64,000 nucleotides of DNA, from assembly GCA_018806915.1 (NCBI GenBank), contig JAGKQI010000054.1, forward strand, positions 310,001 to 374,000. The letters run 5' to 3'. Origin of the DNA: Phytophthora colocasiae. Lineage: Eukaryota; Oomycota; Peronosporomycetes; Peronosporales; Peronosporaceae. A program made the translations under genes and the position numbers. The notes beneath the pieces were generated by a model. The model did no database searches. It was not told where the DNA came from and was given only the letters and a program-made list of their open reading frames with translations. Positions 1-10,716 of the stretch are shown here, one piece after another (within the stretch, counting starts at the first letter, position 1; every line of letters starts with the position of its first letter).

Positions 1-2505
1 CAGCAGTGAAACCGAACGACTCGTTGACAGGCAGGTAAGCCTTCAGCTGCATCATCGGGGTACCGGGGCGCTGCTCCTCAGCGAACACGTGGCCACGACG
101 GCGAGTCAGCACACCGTACACACCGCCAACGGCGTCCTGGGGGACCTGGATGTCGGCAAGGAAGACCGGCTCCATAAGAGCAGGCTCCGACACAAGCTGG
201 CAAGCGTACACCACACGACGGGTGGTGGGCAGGATCTGGCCCATACCACGGTGAATAGCATCAGCGTGGAGCACCACATCCAAAAGGTTCACGCGCATGC
301 CGCGCACGACCTCCTCGCAAAGGACACCGTCCTTGGTGGCCCAGTTGAATCCGCCAAGCACAGACTCCTTGATTTCGTTCAGGTACGACACACCCTTGGT
401 AGCGTCAACGAACACGTTGGCACCCGTGCCGTCCGGGCCGTAGCCCCAGATCTTACGGGCGTCAGTGACGTCCCAGCCGTGGTTGTCGGCCAGGTAACGA
501 GCACGAAGTTTGAAGTCGTAACGGGGGGACACCTCGTCCTTGTCCTCCTCGATCTCCTGGGTCAGCTCGTCGCCCAAAGGAGAAGCCTCGCAGAAAAGAC
601 GGTTGTGCTTGTTAGGCGACTTGGACAGGCACGTCTTGGACGAGTTGCCCGTGATCGTCTCACGGTAGGACACAACGGGCTCCGAGATCTTGACCTCCGT
701 GCCCATGAACTCCTCCTGCAGATCCTTCAGACAGATCTCAAGGTGGAGCTCACCGGCACCGGCGATAATGTGCTCACCAGACTCCTCCGTGTAACACAGG
801 ACCATGGGGTCAGACTTGGACAGACGCTTCATGCCTTCCACAAGCTTGGGCAGGTCCGAAGCGGTCTTGGGCTCAACGGCCACACGCACAACGGGCGACA
901 CGGAGAACTTCATGGTACGGATGGTGTGGCCAGTCTCAGACGTGGTGATCGTACCAGACTTCAGCAGGTACTGGTCAACACCAACAAGGGCGCACGTGTT
1001 ACCGGCCGGAATGTCGGGGGTCTGCTCGACGTAACGGCCCATCATAATGACCGTACGCTGGATGTTCTTGACCCACAGGTCGGTCTTCTTGCCGGGCACG
1101 TAGTTAGGGCCGAGCATGCGGACCTTCTGGCCGGTGGCGATCTTACCGGCGAACACACGGCCGAAGGCGTAGAAACGGCCCTTGTCCGAGGTCGGCACCA
1201 TCTTGGACACGTACATGACCAGAGGTCCGTTGACGTCACACTTGCGGATGGCCTCAGCGCACTCATCGTCCTGGGGACCCTCGTACAGGGTGTCCACACG
1301 GTAACGCTGGGCAGTCACGGGGGACGGCAGGTGCACGACAATCATCTCAAGGACGGCGTCGGCAGCCGGCAGCCAGCGCTGCATGACACGCTTCAGCAGA
1401 GGCTTGCCCGTCAGGTCCTTCTCGTCAGACTTGAGCTCAACGCCCACAGCCTTCATCATCTTCTCGTACTTGGCCTTCTTGTCGTTCATGATGGCGTCGA
1501 ACATCTTGATGATGGGGTCCATGATGAACTGGCAGAAAGCACGCTTGAGGGAGCCCTCGGCGTTGTTCTTGGACGTCCACTTCTTGTTAGCAGCGTCGAA
1601 GTACCAGTCGCCCCACAGCTTCTGCATCATCTTGTCCTCGGCAATACCGAACTTCTTCGAGTAAAGACGAGCGAACTTCTTCAGGGTGAAACCCCACTGG
1701 TGGAGACCCGAACCGAAGGCAACCGTACCCTTCTCAGGGTACACCTGGACATCACCCAGCTTCTCGTCGAAGTAGGTGGCAATGACCACGTTCACCGTCT
1801 CAATAGCACGGGTGAACGACTGGTAGCAGTCCTCAGGCTCAAGGTGCAGCTCAAGAAGAGCACGGTCAACCTTGTTCACCATCAGAACGGGCTTGACACG
1901 CTCACCAATCGACTGACGCAGCACAGTCTCGGTCTGCACGCAGACACCTTCAATGCAGTCCACCACGACCAGAGCACCATCCGTCACACGCAGAGCAGCC
2001 GTCACTTCGGACGAAAAGTCAACGTGACCAGGCGAGTCGATCAGGTTGATCAGGTACGAGTTCTTGTTAATGACAACCTCCTGTCCAGCAGCAGCCTCCT
2101 CGGCAGACTCGTGGGCAATGGCAGCGGCCGTAGCGGCCTCACCGGCGTCCATGTCGTACTCGAAGAACATCGAGATACCAGTCGACTTGATGGTAATGCA
2201 ACGCTCCTGCTCATCGGCACGGGTGTCCGTGAAACGGGCCTCACCGGCGTGCTTGGCCGAGATAATACCGGCCTTGGACACCAGAGAGTCCGTCAGCGTC
2301 GACTTACCGTGATCGACGTGGGCAATCACGGACATGTTACGAATGTTCTTCGTGTAGTCCATGATCTCACGCATCTGGTCGACCGTGAAGTTCACCTGAG
2401 AAGAGTCAACAAGAAGGAGAAGAAGAAGATGGCTTTAGCATTTACTGTTCTGTCCCTTTTTATTCCTAAGAATTATTAAAAAGAGAAGGAGGGAAGACGT
2501 ACCAT
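1..2505 (-). CDS. EEF2: Elongation factor 2 (EF-2), 3' end off the window
   Basis: Translational GTPase that moves the ribosome by one codon in the cytosol. Two exons: 2505..2503 carries only the ATG; a 107-bp intron (2502..2396, GTACGT...CTCAG) follows; the rest is open from 2395 to the left edge, about 799 of the usual ~850 residues. The protein starts [14 protein letters not shown]. GTPase motifs are all present: AHVDHGKST (G1), DSPGHVDF (G3), NKVD (G4). The diphthamide loop [10 protein letters not shown] is visible near 250-290. The C-terminal ~55 residues are missing only because of the window edge. Strong G/C third-position bias fits very high expression and produces a spurious 796-codon antisense frame. 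Identity is certain; the start follows from the conserved MVNFTV beginning. Confidence 0.97.
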
Positions 2506-3616
2506 GGTTGCTGCTTGAGTGGGGGGTTAGCGGCGGGTTTGGGTCGGGTTCTTCTCTCGGCTTTTCACTTCGGACTAGCTGGATCCAAAGAGGAAATGGC
2601 GCTCAGGCTCGGGAACCAACCGCGTGCAAAGGAAACGCGGTGAGGGGAGGTCCCAACGGGTGGAGCAGAGAGCTCTCGTAGTATATGTATTTGAGTATGA
2701 TCAATACAATCTTACTGTCAAAATAAGGTTCAATGTCGCCTAAGGTTTTATTTTCTGACCCGAGAAAAGTATCAGACATCGGAATCAGATTGAATTGGCT
2801 GGGAAGGTGCTTTGCGGTTGAATGGAACCAAGCAGATGGAGAATCTTTCTTTAGTGCTGATGCCAGTGGCAGATGCACACAAGCAAAGTGCCGAGAACAG
2901 GGTGTGTGGCGAGATTCCGGTGACTGCCGATATTTCAGGATTTCCTGCCAACGTATTTAAGCTGCAGGTCGTGTGCGATCTTTGCGCTTGGTGATTGCGT
3001 AGTGATGGAGGTACATGTCAGCGTCAATGGTGTGAATGAAGGTTGCAGATCTATCGCCTATGGTGTTCCTTCCGCGCGGAAAACGGAGAGAAGCAGGTGC
3101 CCGATTTTGGTGCTTGGGTGACGAGCGTGGCTCGTTACTTGAAGTATTATCAGGCGTTCGGGGGGTGCATTGACGTTGCCTTGATGCGGGCTATTCAATG
3201 CGTCCACGATGTGCAGACAAGGGCCGCTAGTAAGCGGGTCCGAAACACTGATGCTGTTAAAGTCGCATTTTGCCGATGTTGAAGCCCTGTGGCATTCCTA
3301 ATCGATGGGCGCTGTTGCTGTTGCCACTGGCAACAAGCATGTTACATGCATGTAACGTTAGCTGTAGTTGTGAACCTGGGCAACTTTGCTTCAGGAATTT
3401 CTTTATTATTTGACATGTTTGATTAGTGCTTGCTCTGTGCTTAACTACGTCCGCTGCATCTCGAGATTCAAGTACCTTTTCAACTGTACGCCTGCTTCAA
3501 CGAGCGAAACAAACTGAAAAGGGCTCATGAGTTCTTGTCAATACCGAAACCAGCGTAAAGGTTAGCGAAATCGAGCTCGCACTTTCGTCAAAAGACCTTC
3601 TCGTAATTCTGTTGAT
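2506..3616. other. Intergenic region upstream of EF-2 and downstream of the CHCH gene
   Basis: About 1.1 kb with no coding region I can support; the short frames here lack recognisable motifs and consistent codon use. The part next to 2505 should hold the EF-2 promoter and 5' UTR, a C-rich leader on the minus strand. A perfect 14-bp palindrome, TTACATGCATGTAA, lies near 3339-3352. The part next to 3617 would be the 3' UTR of the CHCH gene. Confidence 0.5.
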
Positions 3617-4078
3617 TTACATGAAGGTGCTCTGCTGCTGCAGCTGGCACTGCTTGAACTGGTCTAGGTAGAACTGGCACGAGCTGATGTCGTTGCTGTT
3701 GGAGTTCAGGCACTCGAGGAAAGCCTTCTGGTCGGGGCCGCACTGGTCCTGCTGGGGCGGCTGCGCGGCCTGGTAGTCCTGCGAAACCGGAACGGCCTCC
3801 TGCTGCTGCGGAGCGTCCGATCCACCCGAAAGCGATCCGGCAACTGCTCCCACAGCACGGTGCGCGATGGCGCTACCCGTGCCGAAGGCCATACCCTGGG
3901 CAACCGTGCCCATAAGGCCGCTCATCATGCCACCGCCGCTGCTGGAGCTCTGGTGGGCCGGAGCAGGCGCAGCCTGCGTGCGTGCCGGGGCGGGGGCGGG
4001 GCGACGCGGCTGGGCGGGAGCCGGGGCGCGGCGAGGGGCCGGGCGGGCGGCAGGACGCGAAGAACGGGAACGGCCCAT
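3617..4078 (-). CDS. Twin CX9C (CHCH) mitochondrial protein, CHCHD2/CHCHD10/Mix17-like
   Basis: A 153-residue single-exon protein. The N-terminus is rich in Arg, Pro and Ala (MGRSRSSRPAARPAPRR), like a mitochondrial presequence. The middle is a glycine-rich hydrophobic stretch (GGGMMSGLMGTVAQGMAFG, then AIAHRAVGAVAGSL), as in CHCHD2/10. The C-terminus has two CX9C helices: CGPDQKAFLEC and CQFYLDQFKQC. This family is imported into the intermembrane space by Mia40/Erv1 and acts in respiratory-chain and cristae upkeep. The start at 4078 was chosen because the upstream in-frame residues do not fit a presequence. Very GC-rich, so long spurious frames appear on the other strand. Family assignment is firm; which CHCH subtype is inferred. 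Confidence 0.88.
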   Translation of the reverse strand: MGRSRSSRPAARPAPRRAPAPAQPRRPAPAPARTQAAPAPAHQSSSSGGGMMSGLMGTVAQGMAFGTGSAIAHRAVGAVAGSLSGGSDAPQQQEAVPVSQDYQAAQPPQQDQCGPDQKAFLECLNSNSNDISSCQFYLDQFKQCQLQQQSTFM

Positions 4079-4544
4079 TGTGCTCTCTCTGTGTCTTGCT
4101 TGTTTGCTGTCGGTTTCGATTCTGACGATCCGCTCCATTTGCGGCCAAGAGTTGCTGGTGTGGCACACACAATCCGTTCTTTTCACTTGACAACTTCTGA
4201 TAGAGTGAAATGGCTACATTTGAGAGAGGTTCCAGAAGGTGAATGCCATTTCCTGATGAACTCACTGTGGATATTTTTAGACAGAATGATTGCAGCACCA
4301 TCACTCCTCACTTCATTGGTGCCATTTATGGTTAAAACCATAGTTTTCGGCTGGTTATAACCATTTCTGCCGAAAACTGCCGAAAACGAAGGCCGCTGCA
4401 CCCAGCAAATTAGCGCGTGCTTGTATACATGCAGGAAGCAGCCTCGTGCAGAGGGAGACCAAGAGTCTCAAGCGCCGCGCCGGAAGACGAAGGCACATGA
4501 CTCATATGGCTGGCAGCTACATGCGATACTAGGACGTGCATTAC

Positions 4545-4773
4545 TGTGAACAACGGCAGTTGGCGTCTGTCGTGTTCCAAGTTTCTCTTCGCAGTTGAAG
4601 TGGTGAATTCGGATTTGGTAATGCTGAGTCTCGTCGCAGAGTATATTTATCTTTAGTATTGTATACTGTAGCCTACTGATAACAGAGACTGCGCTCAGTC
4701 GTAGTTCTCTCGCAATCCCAATTGTGCTGAGTGGGCGAGCAGTTGTTTGTGTCTTCTGTGCCTAAAGCTAACA
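4545..4773 (+). repeat. 5' LTR of Copia A
   Basis: 229 bp starting TG and ending CA, identical to 9860..10088. Contains the TATA-like stretch GAGTATATTTATC in its middle, a plausible promoter for the element transcript. Confidence 0.95.
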
Positions 4774-4788
4774 GGTACTGAGCCCAAG
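4774..4788 (+). other. Primer-binding site of Copia A (tRNA anticodon-arm type)
   Basis: Directly after the 5' LTR: GGTACTGAGCCCAAG. It differs at two positions from GGTTATGAGCCC in Copia B, which is the complement of the initiator-tRNA-Met anticodon arm. Drosophila copia is primed by a half tRNA of this kind. The two changes fall near the anticodon, so a different tRNA may be used here. Confidence 0.6.
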
Positions 4789-4840
4789 CGTTCGAAGACC
4801 GTGAGAACTAACACTCTCAGGCTTCAGTGTTGCCTTCTCT

Positions 4841-7800
4841 ATGGCGACACCACAGACAAGTACTGCTGCCTCGTCAGCAAGTAGTACCTCGATGGTGGGG
4901 ACAACGGCAACTGGAAGCGTTGGACCAAATGTATCGAGTTCGGCTAGTGTTGTAATACCCACAGCAACTACATCGGCAGCTTCTACTGGAGTGTTGGGTA
5001 CTACTGGGAGCAACATGTCCGGTGGATTTACGTTTTCAAGTGTGATGACTGGTAGACAAGCAACAATGCCTATGGGGTCTCAATCTTCTGTGGCTAGTGT
5101 TGGGGCCACGGGCATACCGTCCTTTACGACGTTGCCTGGTACTGGAATGGCACACAGTTACGGATATGGATTTCCTACTGGTATGTATGGCTCAGGAGCA
5201 ATTGGTACTCATATTAGTCACCCCGTTGGAGGTGGTGGAGGTGGAATTAAGGACATCTCGAACAAACCTCCTGTAATGAAGAGCAGTTTTGACCTTTACG
5301 CGGTGCAGCTGAAGACGTATTTGACTCGCTTAGGTTTGTGGAGTTTGATTGACGGTACGGAGATACGTCCACTCTACGATGTAAACCTGCAAGCTGATTT
5401 TGACGCACGGGATAATGCTGCTCGAGAGGCAATTTTACGTGGTATCCCTGAGGTAGACGCCGAGTTAATATGCCACGAGGTTTCTGCGAAGTATATGTGG
5501 ATTCGCTTTGAGAACAAGCAGACCAAGCGAGAGTATGCAAACTACATTTTCGCTCGTGAACAGTTATACTCGAGTAAGTACAATCGTGATTTGGAAATGA
5601 CTGATTGGCTTCGAGATATCCAGTTGAAGCGTAGAGAACTTTCACATTATGGCAAAGTGATAAGTGACGAAGAGTTTGCTGAAATTCTTCTGGCCAATGT
5701 GACTCGGACACACCGAGACGTTGTGCGTCAGTTCTCACGCCACTATGCTGCACTTGCCTTACCTGGAACTCAACTGATGCCACCCACATCCGCGCAAGTG
5801 ATGAATGCTCTCCTTGCGGAGGAGGCTCTGGACGAGAATGTCGCGGATGCTCCTAGGGCGATTGGATCTACTAGTAAGCAAAAGACGAATTCTGGAGCTG
5901 ATTGTGGAGGAAATAGCAAGAAGAAGCGTCGAGGGAGATACAAGGCAAAGCAGAAGAACAAGGATGGGAATTCTGGTAAAACCAAGAAAGTTGTTTGCTG
6001 GAAGTGCGGTGAGCAGGGCCACATTCGGCCTAACTGCCCTAACGAGAAATCTGATGATAATTCTCAAAACCAGAAACAATCTGCGGGTATGGAAGCTAAG
6101 CGTTGGCAGAATAAGCAAGGAGGTGAAGATAAAGGTGGAAAGAAGAGTGTTGATGCATTGACAGTGCGCAAGATTGGTGCGACTGCAGTTGGCACTCGTT
6201 CTCGGAAGTCTGGAATGACAGAGTGGGTTTTGGATACAGCAACTGACGTACATGTCTGTACTGACATGAGCTTGTTAGACAACCCACAGCGAGATAAAGA
6301 ACATCTTTTTCTCGACTTCGATGGTCAACCGAAAGGAGAACGGCTGGTTGGTGATGTGCGAGTTATTGCGACCAATTTAAACGGGAACCAAGAGGAAGTT
6401 TTGACTCTGATTGGTACTGTGCATACGCCTACTGGACCGGATAACCTGTTGAGTTCTCACTTACTTGAAGAAAATGGGTGGAAAATGACTTTCGAACGGG
6501 AGAACGGAAAATCCTGCTGCTACCTGATGAAAAATGAAGCGAAGCTTAGACTGGAGAAGAAACGAGGTCGTTATCGACTACAAGCGAAATCCTCTGGAGA
6601 TCGTGAAGTACATATTATCTCACAAGCAGCTAAACGGGATACAAGCGCTCTTGAGAGATGGCACCTTCGGTATGCTCATCTGAATTATCCAGTATTGCGA
6701 CAAATGATTTCTCATGAGACGGCTACTGGGTTTGAGGGCTTGGATAGTGATAACACTGCAGAACCAACTGACAAATGCTGGACATGTCGGGCATCGAAAC
6801 TCAAGCGTATGTCGTATAAGAAGACAATAACAAGACGAACTACCGAATGTTACCAGAAGCTGATGTCGGATATGTGCTATGTAGGAGTGGAAACTCACCT
6901 CGGCTACAAGCATTTCCAGCTGATACAAGATGAAGCAACACGATACGTGTGGGGTTTCTTGATGAAAGCAAAGGAAGAAGCCACTACTGTTGCGATGAGC
7001 CACGTGAAGTGGTTGCTGGCCCAAGGGCACAGAGTCGAAGTATTCTCGTGTGACCGAGGAAAGGAGCTGGTAAATAAACGGATGAAAGCATTTCTCAGGG
7101 CGGAAGGAGTAGAGTTCTTGTGGACAAATGCTTACAGTCCTGAGGAAAATGGTCTTGTCGAAAAGATGAACGGCGTCTTGTTGTCACGCGTACGTAGTTT
7201 ACTGACAACTGCGAACATGCCGGATCTGTTGTGGGGTGAAGCTTTTACGTTTGCGGTGGAAGTAGTGAATGTGAGTCCATCTCGAGGCCTAGATGGTGAC
7301 ACACCTTACGCGCGACGATTTGGTGAGAAGCCATACGTTGGAATCATGCGTGTGTGGGGATGTGTTGTGCACGAGTTCACGCCCAAGGTGCTACGCACTA
7401 ACAAGCTGGAGAATCCTGGTAAATTGGGTCTTTTCCTTGGATTCGCGAAGAACTCAGAAGGGTTTCGCATTTTGAATCTACGAAATGGAGACATTAATGA
7501 GAGACGTTCAGTGGAGTTTGATGAGAGCTGGACCGTGGAGTGTTCATATGTGGAGCATTTATTGGCAAATCGGTACCAGCGTGGACATTACAGTCTTCCG
7601 GACGTGATTCCGTTGGTTCGACTTCCTGTAATGGCAGCAGTGACTCGTCATGAGTTGGCTGCACCTCCTGCAAAACGTCAACGTCTTGCAAATGCACACG
7701 GTAGTGGGCAACCTAGTGGTGTGGTAGAGCAGTCTCCGGTTAGTGCGGGGAATCCTGTGGCTAAACCGTCGAGCTTGTCTCCAGCGAGAGTGCCTTTGGC

Positions 7801-9913
7801 TGATGCTCGGCTGTCACCGTTAGATGTACCGCAACGCCAGGTTGAGTACTTTGAGTACGACCAGCTACATAATGGAGGCAGTGATCTCGAGGAAGATTTG
7901 GGTGAGCCTAACAGCCTCTCAATGCCTCAACGAGAGCTGCGAGACTCTGTTGAAGTGCAGAATGCTGATGATAAAGATGTGGAGGAGGAAGTTGAAGGTG
8001 TTATAGCTTCGGGTGAACCAATGGAAAGATATCAAAGCTCAGTGGGAGATAATGAGTCTGGAAGTGAACATGGGAGTGACTCAGATTATCGTGACGTCTT
8101 TGAAGAAGAGAGTGATGAAGAGTTTGGTGCTGGAGAATCGTTTCGGCGCTCATCACGAATTCGCAGACCCAACGTCCGCATGAAAGACTATGAGTTAGAG
8201 TTGCCAGAGAGTCTGGTGATCCAGGCCATGCATGCAGTGATGGATCCAGTCTCAGTGCAAGCAGCTTTGGATGCGCCGGATGGAGAACAGTGGATTGAAG
8301 CTCTGAACAAAGAGTACAGTGAAATGTTGAGAAATAAAACATGGGAACTAGTGGAGAAACCAGAGGGCGTGAAGGTGTTGACCAGTAGATGGGTGTTTGT
8401 GCGTAAGCGCAATGCTCAAGGCCAAGTTGAGAGACATCGAGCCCGGATAACTATTAGGGGCTGTCAACAAAAGTACGGCTTGGACTTCTGGGAGACTTAC
8501 GCTCCGGTGGTGTGTATGGAAGCAGTAAGATTGATTCTTCTGCTGGCTCTACACTACAACTTAGAGTGCCGTCACATTGACTTTGTGACAGCTTTTCTCA
8601 ACGGGCCCATTGATGCAGAGATTTACATGAAGCAACCAGAATTCTTTGACGATGGAACTGGGCGAGTGTGTAAGTTGCTTCGGAGCCTGTATGGTTTGAA
8701 ACAGGCACCGCGGATGTGGTACCAGACACTTGACAATTATTTGAAGGAGTGTGGCTTTAAGAGATCAAAGATGGATGGAGGCATTTACTATCACTGGGTT
8801 GACAGTAGTCCTATCTTTCTGACTCTCTACGTGGATGACATTGTGATTGCTGCGTCTGCGGAGAACACTAAGCTGGTGTTGACTGAACTGGCCAATAAGT
8901 TTCTAGTGAAGGACCTGGGAAACGTGAACCACTTACTATCGATGGAAATTAAGTACATCCCAGGTCTATCGCTGACAATTTCTCAGCGAGGATACATTGG
9001 AAGAATTCTTGAACGGTTCAAGATGGACAAATGCAAGCCCATGCCAACACCACAGGCCAAGGGCAATCTTCCTCTTCCTGGTGACCCTGACAGAGAAGTG
9101 GTATGCGTGAATAGCAATCCAGACATGGACTATCAATGCATTGTAGGTTCGTTGCAGTATCTGGTGAGTTGTTCTCGGCCAGATATCGCTAATGCAGTGC
9201 GAACACTTGGCAAATTCCTTACCTGTTTCACGAAGGAGCATGAAGTGATGGCAAAACGTGTTCTGCGGTATCTGCAAGGTACACGCGACTATGGTTTGGT
9301 ATGGATCAAGCCAATACCGAGAGGAATACGGTTGGTGGCCTATGCTGATGCTGACTTAGGAAACGAGAAGGATGATCGTAAGTCTATCACTGGCTACGTT
9401 CTTCAGCTCAATGGCTGCACTTTCGCCTACAAGAGTAAGAAGCAGTCGATCATGACGGATGATACTTGCAGTGCTGAATTTGTGGCTGCTAGTGAGTGTT
9501 CAACTATGATCATGTGGACGCACAATTTGTGCAAAGAGCTGAAACTCCGACGGACAGAGCAAACCGTCCTGTACGAGGACAACCAAGCTACTATCAAAGT
9601 GATGGAAGAAGTGAGCAGTGGATACAAAGTTCGAAGTGTGGATTTGAAATTTCACAAGGTTAGGGACTTTGTGGAACGCAAGGTGTTCCGTGTGGAGTAC
9701 TGCCCAAGTGAAGATAACTTGGCAGACATTTTTACTAAGCCGCTAGGCCCACAGCAGTTCGTCAAGCTCTCAATGTGGTGCCAGTGCCGACTCAGGAGTC
9801 GTTGCACACGGCTAGCGATGTGGAAACTGTGGATGAGACCCTGTAACACGAAGTGGGAGTGTGAACAACGGCAGTTGGCGTCTGTCGTGTTCCAAGTTTC
9901 TCTTCGCAGTTGA
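4841..9913 (+). CDS. Copia gag-pol polyprotein, intact
   Basis: 1690 residues in one frame. A Ser/Thr/Gly-rich N-terminus leads into gag with a CCHC knuckle CWKCGEQGHIRPNC at residues 386-399. The protease motif is WVLDTATD, not the usual DSGA. The integrase has an H-H-C-C region (HLRYAHL...CWTC) and D-D-E core blocks (CDRGKEL, SPEENGLVEKMNG). A long acidic spacer follows, then RT with YVDDIVI and RNase H blocks YADADLG, SAEFVAAS, YEDNQATI. The stop lies 54 bases inside the 3' LTR, so the last ~17 residues are LTR-encoded. No lesion was seen. Confidence 0.96.
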   Translation: MATPQTSTAASSASSTSMVGTTATGSVGPNVSSSASVVIPTATTSAASTGVLGTTGSNMSGGFTFSSVMTGRQATMPMGSQSSVASVGATGIPSFTTLPGTGMAHSYGYGFPTGMYGSGAIGTHISHPVGGGGGGIKDISNKPPVMKSSFDLYAVQLKTYLTRLGLWSLIDGTEIRPLYDVNLQADFDARDNAAREAILRGIPEVDAELICHEVSAKYMWIRFENKQTKREYANYIFAREQLYSSKYNRDLEMTDWLRDIQLKRRELSHYGKVISDEEFAEILLANVTRTHRDVVRQFSRHYAALALPGTQLMPPTSAQVMNALLAEEALDENVADAPRAIGSTSKQKTNSGADCGGNSKKKRRGRYKAKQKNKDGNSGKTKKVVCWKCGEQGHIRPNCPNEKSDDNSQNQKQSAGMEAKRWQNKQGGEDKGGKKSVDALTVRKIGATAVGTRSRKSGMTEWVLDTATDVHVCTDMSLLDNPQRDKEHLFLDFDGQPKGERLVGDVRVIATNLNGNQEEVLTLIGTVHTPTGPDNLLSSHLLEENGWKMTFERENGKSCCYLMKNEAKLRLEKKRGRYRLQAKSSGDREVHIISQAAKRDTSALERWHLRYAHLNYPVLRQMISHETATGFEGLDSDNTAEPTDKCWTCRASKLKRMSYKKTITRRTTECYQKLMSDMCYVGVETHLGYKHFQLIQDEATRYVWGFLMKAKEEATTVAMSHVKWLLAQGHRVEVFSCDRGKELVNKRMKAFLRAEGVEFLWTNAYSPEENGLVEKMNGVLLSRVRSLLTTANMPDLLWGEAFTFAVEVVNVSPSRGLDGDTPYARRFGEKPYVGIMRVWGCVVHEFTPKVLRTNKLENPGKLGLFLGFAKNSEGFRILNLRNGDINERRSVEFDESWTVECSYVEHLLANRYQRGHYSLPDVIPLVRLPVMAAVTRHELAAPPAKRQRLANAHGSGQPSGVVEQSPVSAGNPVAKPSSLSPARVPLADARLSPLDVPQRQVEYFEYDQLHNGGSDLEEDLGEPNSLSMPQRELRDSVEVQNADDKDVEEEVEGVIASGEPMERYQSSVGDNESGSEHGSDSDYRDVFEEESDEEFGAGESFRRSSRIRRPNVRMKDYELELPESLVIQAMHAVMDPVSVQAALDAPDGEQWIEALNKEYSEMLRNKTWELVEKPEGVKVLTSRWVFVRKRNAQGQVERHRARITIRGCQQKYGLDFWETYAPVVCMEAVRLILLLALHYNLECRHIDFVTAFLNGPIDAEIYMKQPEFFDDGTGRVCKLLRSLYGLKQAPRMWYQTLDNYLKECGFKRSKMDGGIYYHWVDSSPIFLTLYVDDIVIAASAENTKLVLTELANKFLVKDLGNVNHLLSMEIKYIPGLSLTISQRGYIGRILERFKMDKCKPMPTPQAKGNLPLPGDPDREVVCVNSNPDMDYQCIVGSLQYLVSCSRPDIANAVRTLGKFLTCFTKEHEVMAKRVLRYLQGTRDYGLVWIKPIPRGIRLVAYADADLGNEKDDRKSITGYVLQLNGCTFAYKSKKQSIMTDDTCSAEFVAASECSTMIMWTHNLCKELKLRRTEQTVLYEDNQATIKVMEEVSSGYKVRSVDLKFHKVRDFVERKVFRVEYCPSEDNLADIFTKPLGPQQFVKLSMWCQCRLRSRCTRLAMWKLWMRPCNTKWECEQRQLASVVFQVSLRS

Positions 9914-10088
9914 AGTGGTGAATTCGGATTTGGTAATGCTGAGTCTCGTCGCAGAGTATATTTATCTTTAGTATTGTATACTGTAGCCTACTGATAACAG
10001 AGACTGCGCTCAGTCGTAGTTCTCTCGCAATCCCAATTGTGCTGAGTGGGCGAGCAGTTGTTTGTGTCTTCTGTGCCTAAAGCTAACA
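9860..10088 (+). repeat. 3' LTR of Copia A
   Basis: 229 bp, identical to the 5' LTR. Preceded by the purine tract AAGTGGGAG and followed by the second ATTAC duplication. Confidence 0.95.
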
Positions 10089-10093
10089 ATTAC

Positions 10094-10337
10094 CTTCCTA
10101 TGACCATTCTTTATGTCGACGTCGGAGTTCTTGCACCTAACGTCAAGGTAAGCCTTGCCAGGACCGTTCGCTACGATGGTGTCGTAAAGTCTCCATACTG
10201 ACTTTTGCAGTCGAGCCATGGTGTGGACTGGAACGAGTGCTTTTCTGAGAGATGGAAGTCCGGGCCTCATCATTTCGCCCTAGTGGGCCGTCGTCGGTCA
10301 TGACCTCCGCAATGACTGAGGCCTCCTAAAAGATGGC
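10094..10337. other. Internal part of the hAT-like element between Copia A and the MULE
   Basis: About 240 bp that belonged next to 4539 before Copia A inserted. It has no transposase similarity. A short frame from 10101 is followed by an AAG-GTAAGC donor-like site (about 10145) and a TTTTGCAG acceptor-like site (about 10203-10210). This could be a captured exon-intron scrap or chance. Confidence 0.3.
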
Positions 10338-10346
10338 CGCTGCGAG

Positions 10347-10460
10347 GGGAAAATCTATGGAGCTCGAGGTTACGGAGCTCGAGGTACCAAAAAAATCATA
10401 TGTGTTGACCAAAATAAAAATAGTCAACACAAATGTTTATTTTAATTGCAAACGAATTAA
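10347..10460 (+). repeat. Left terminal inverted repeat of the MULE
   Basis: 114 bp, beginning GGGAAAATCTATGG, matching the reverse complement of 13280..13392 with only scattered changes. It carries an internal direct repeat of GAGCTCGAGG. Confidence 0.92.
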
Positions 10461-10716
10461 TTACCTCATAGCGGTTATTCAATGAGTAGTGGTTATTCTA
10501 AGAGTACTTTGGTGTTTATTATGGATCCATTAGTTAAATGTAGGCTGCATCGCATACTCATGAGATGTTTTGCTACTTATCAGTATTCGGTTACGAAACC
10601 CACATGGCCTCCTTTTCAATATTTGGTTATGAAACTCACGTGGCCTGTAAAACAAGGCGTAAAACCTACATTTGCCTTTGAGTTTTGCTCTTTTCAAGTG
10701 CATTCATTATTTGATT

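Larger units (their letters stand above)
4545..10088 (+). mobile_element. Copia LTR retrotransposon (Copia A), complete and very young
   Basis: 5544 bp, flanked by the 5-bp target duplication ATTAC (4540..4544 and 10089..10093). The two 229-bp LTRs (TGTGAACA...GCTAACA) read as identical base for base. A tRNA primer site follows the 5' LTR and a purine tract AAGTGGGAG precedes the 3' LTR. One long open frame encodes every Copia domain in the order gag, protease, integrase, RT, RNase H. It sits inside the hAT-like element at 4329. Identical LTRs plus an unbroken polyprotein imply a recent insertion that may still be competent. Confidence 0.96.

Noticed and set aside
89..2479. 796-codon open frame on the plus strand
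   Set aside because: It is the antisense shadow of EF-2, whose G/C-ending codons suppress stops on the other strand; the translation has no domain and the minus strand reads as EF-2 throughout.
3860..4360. Plus-strand frames over the CHCH gene, rich in Arg and Gly
   Set aside because: Shadows of the very GC-rich CHCH coding region on the minus strand.
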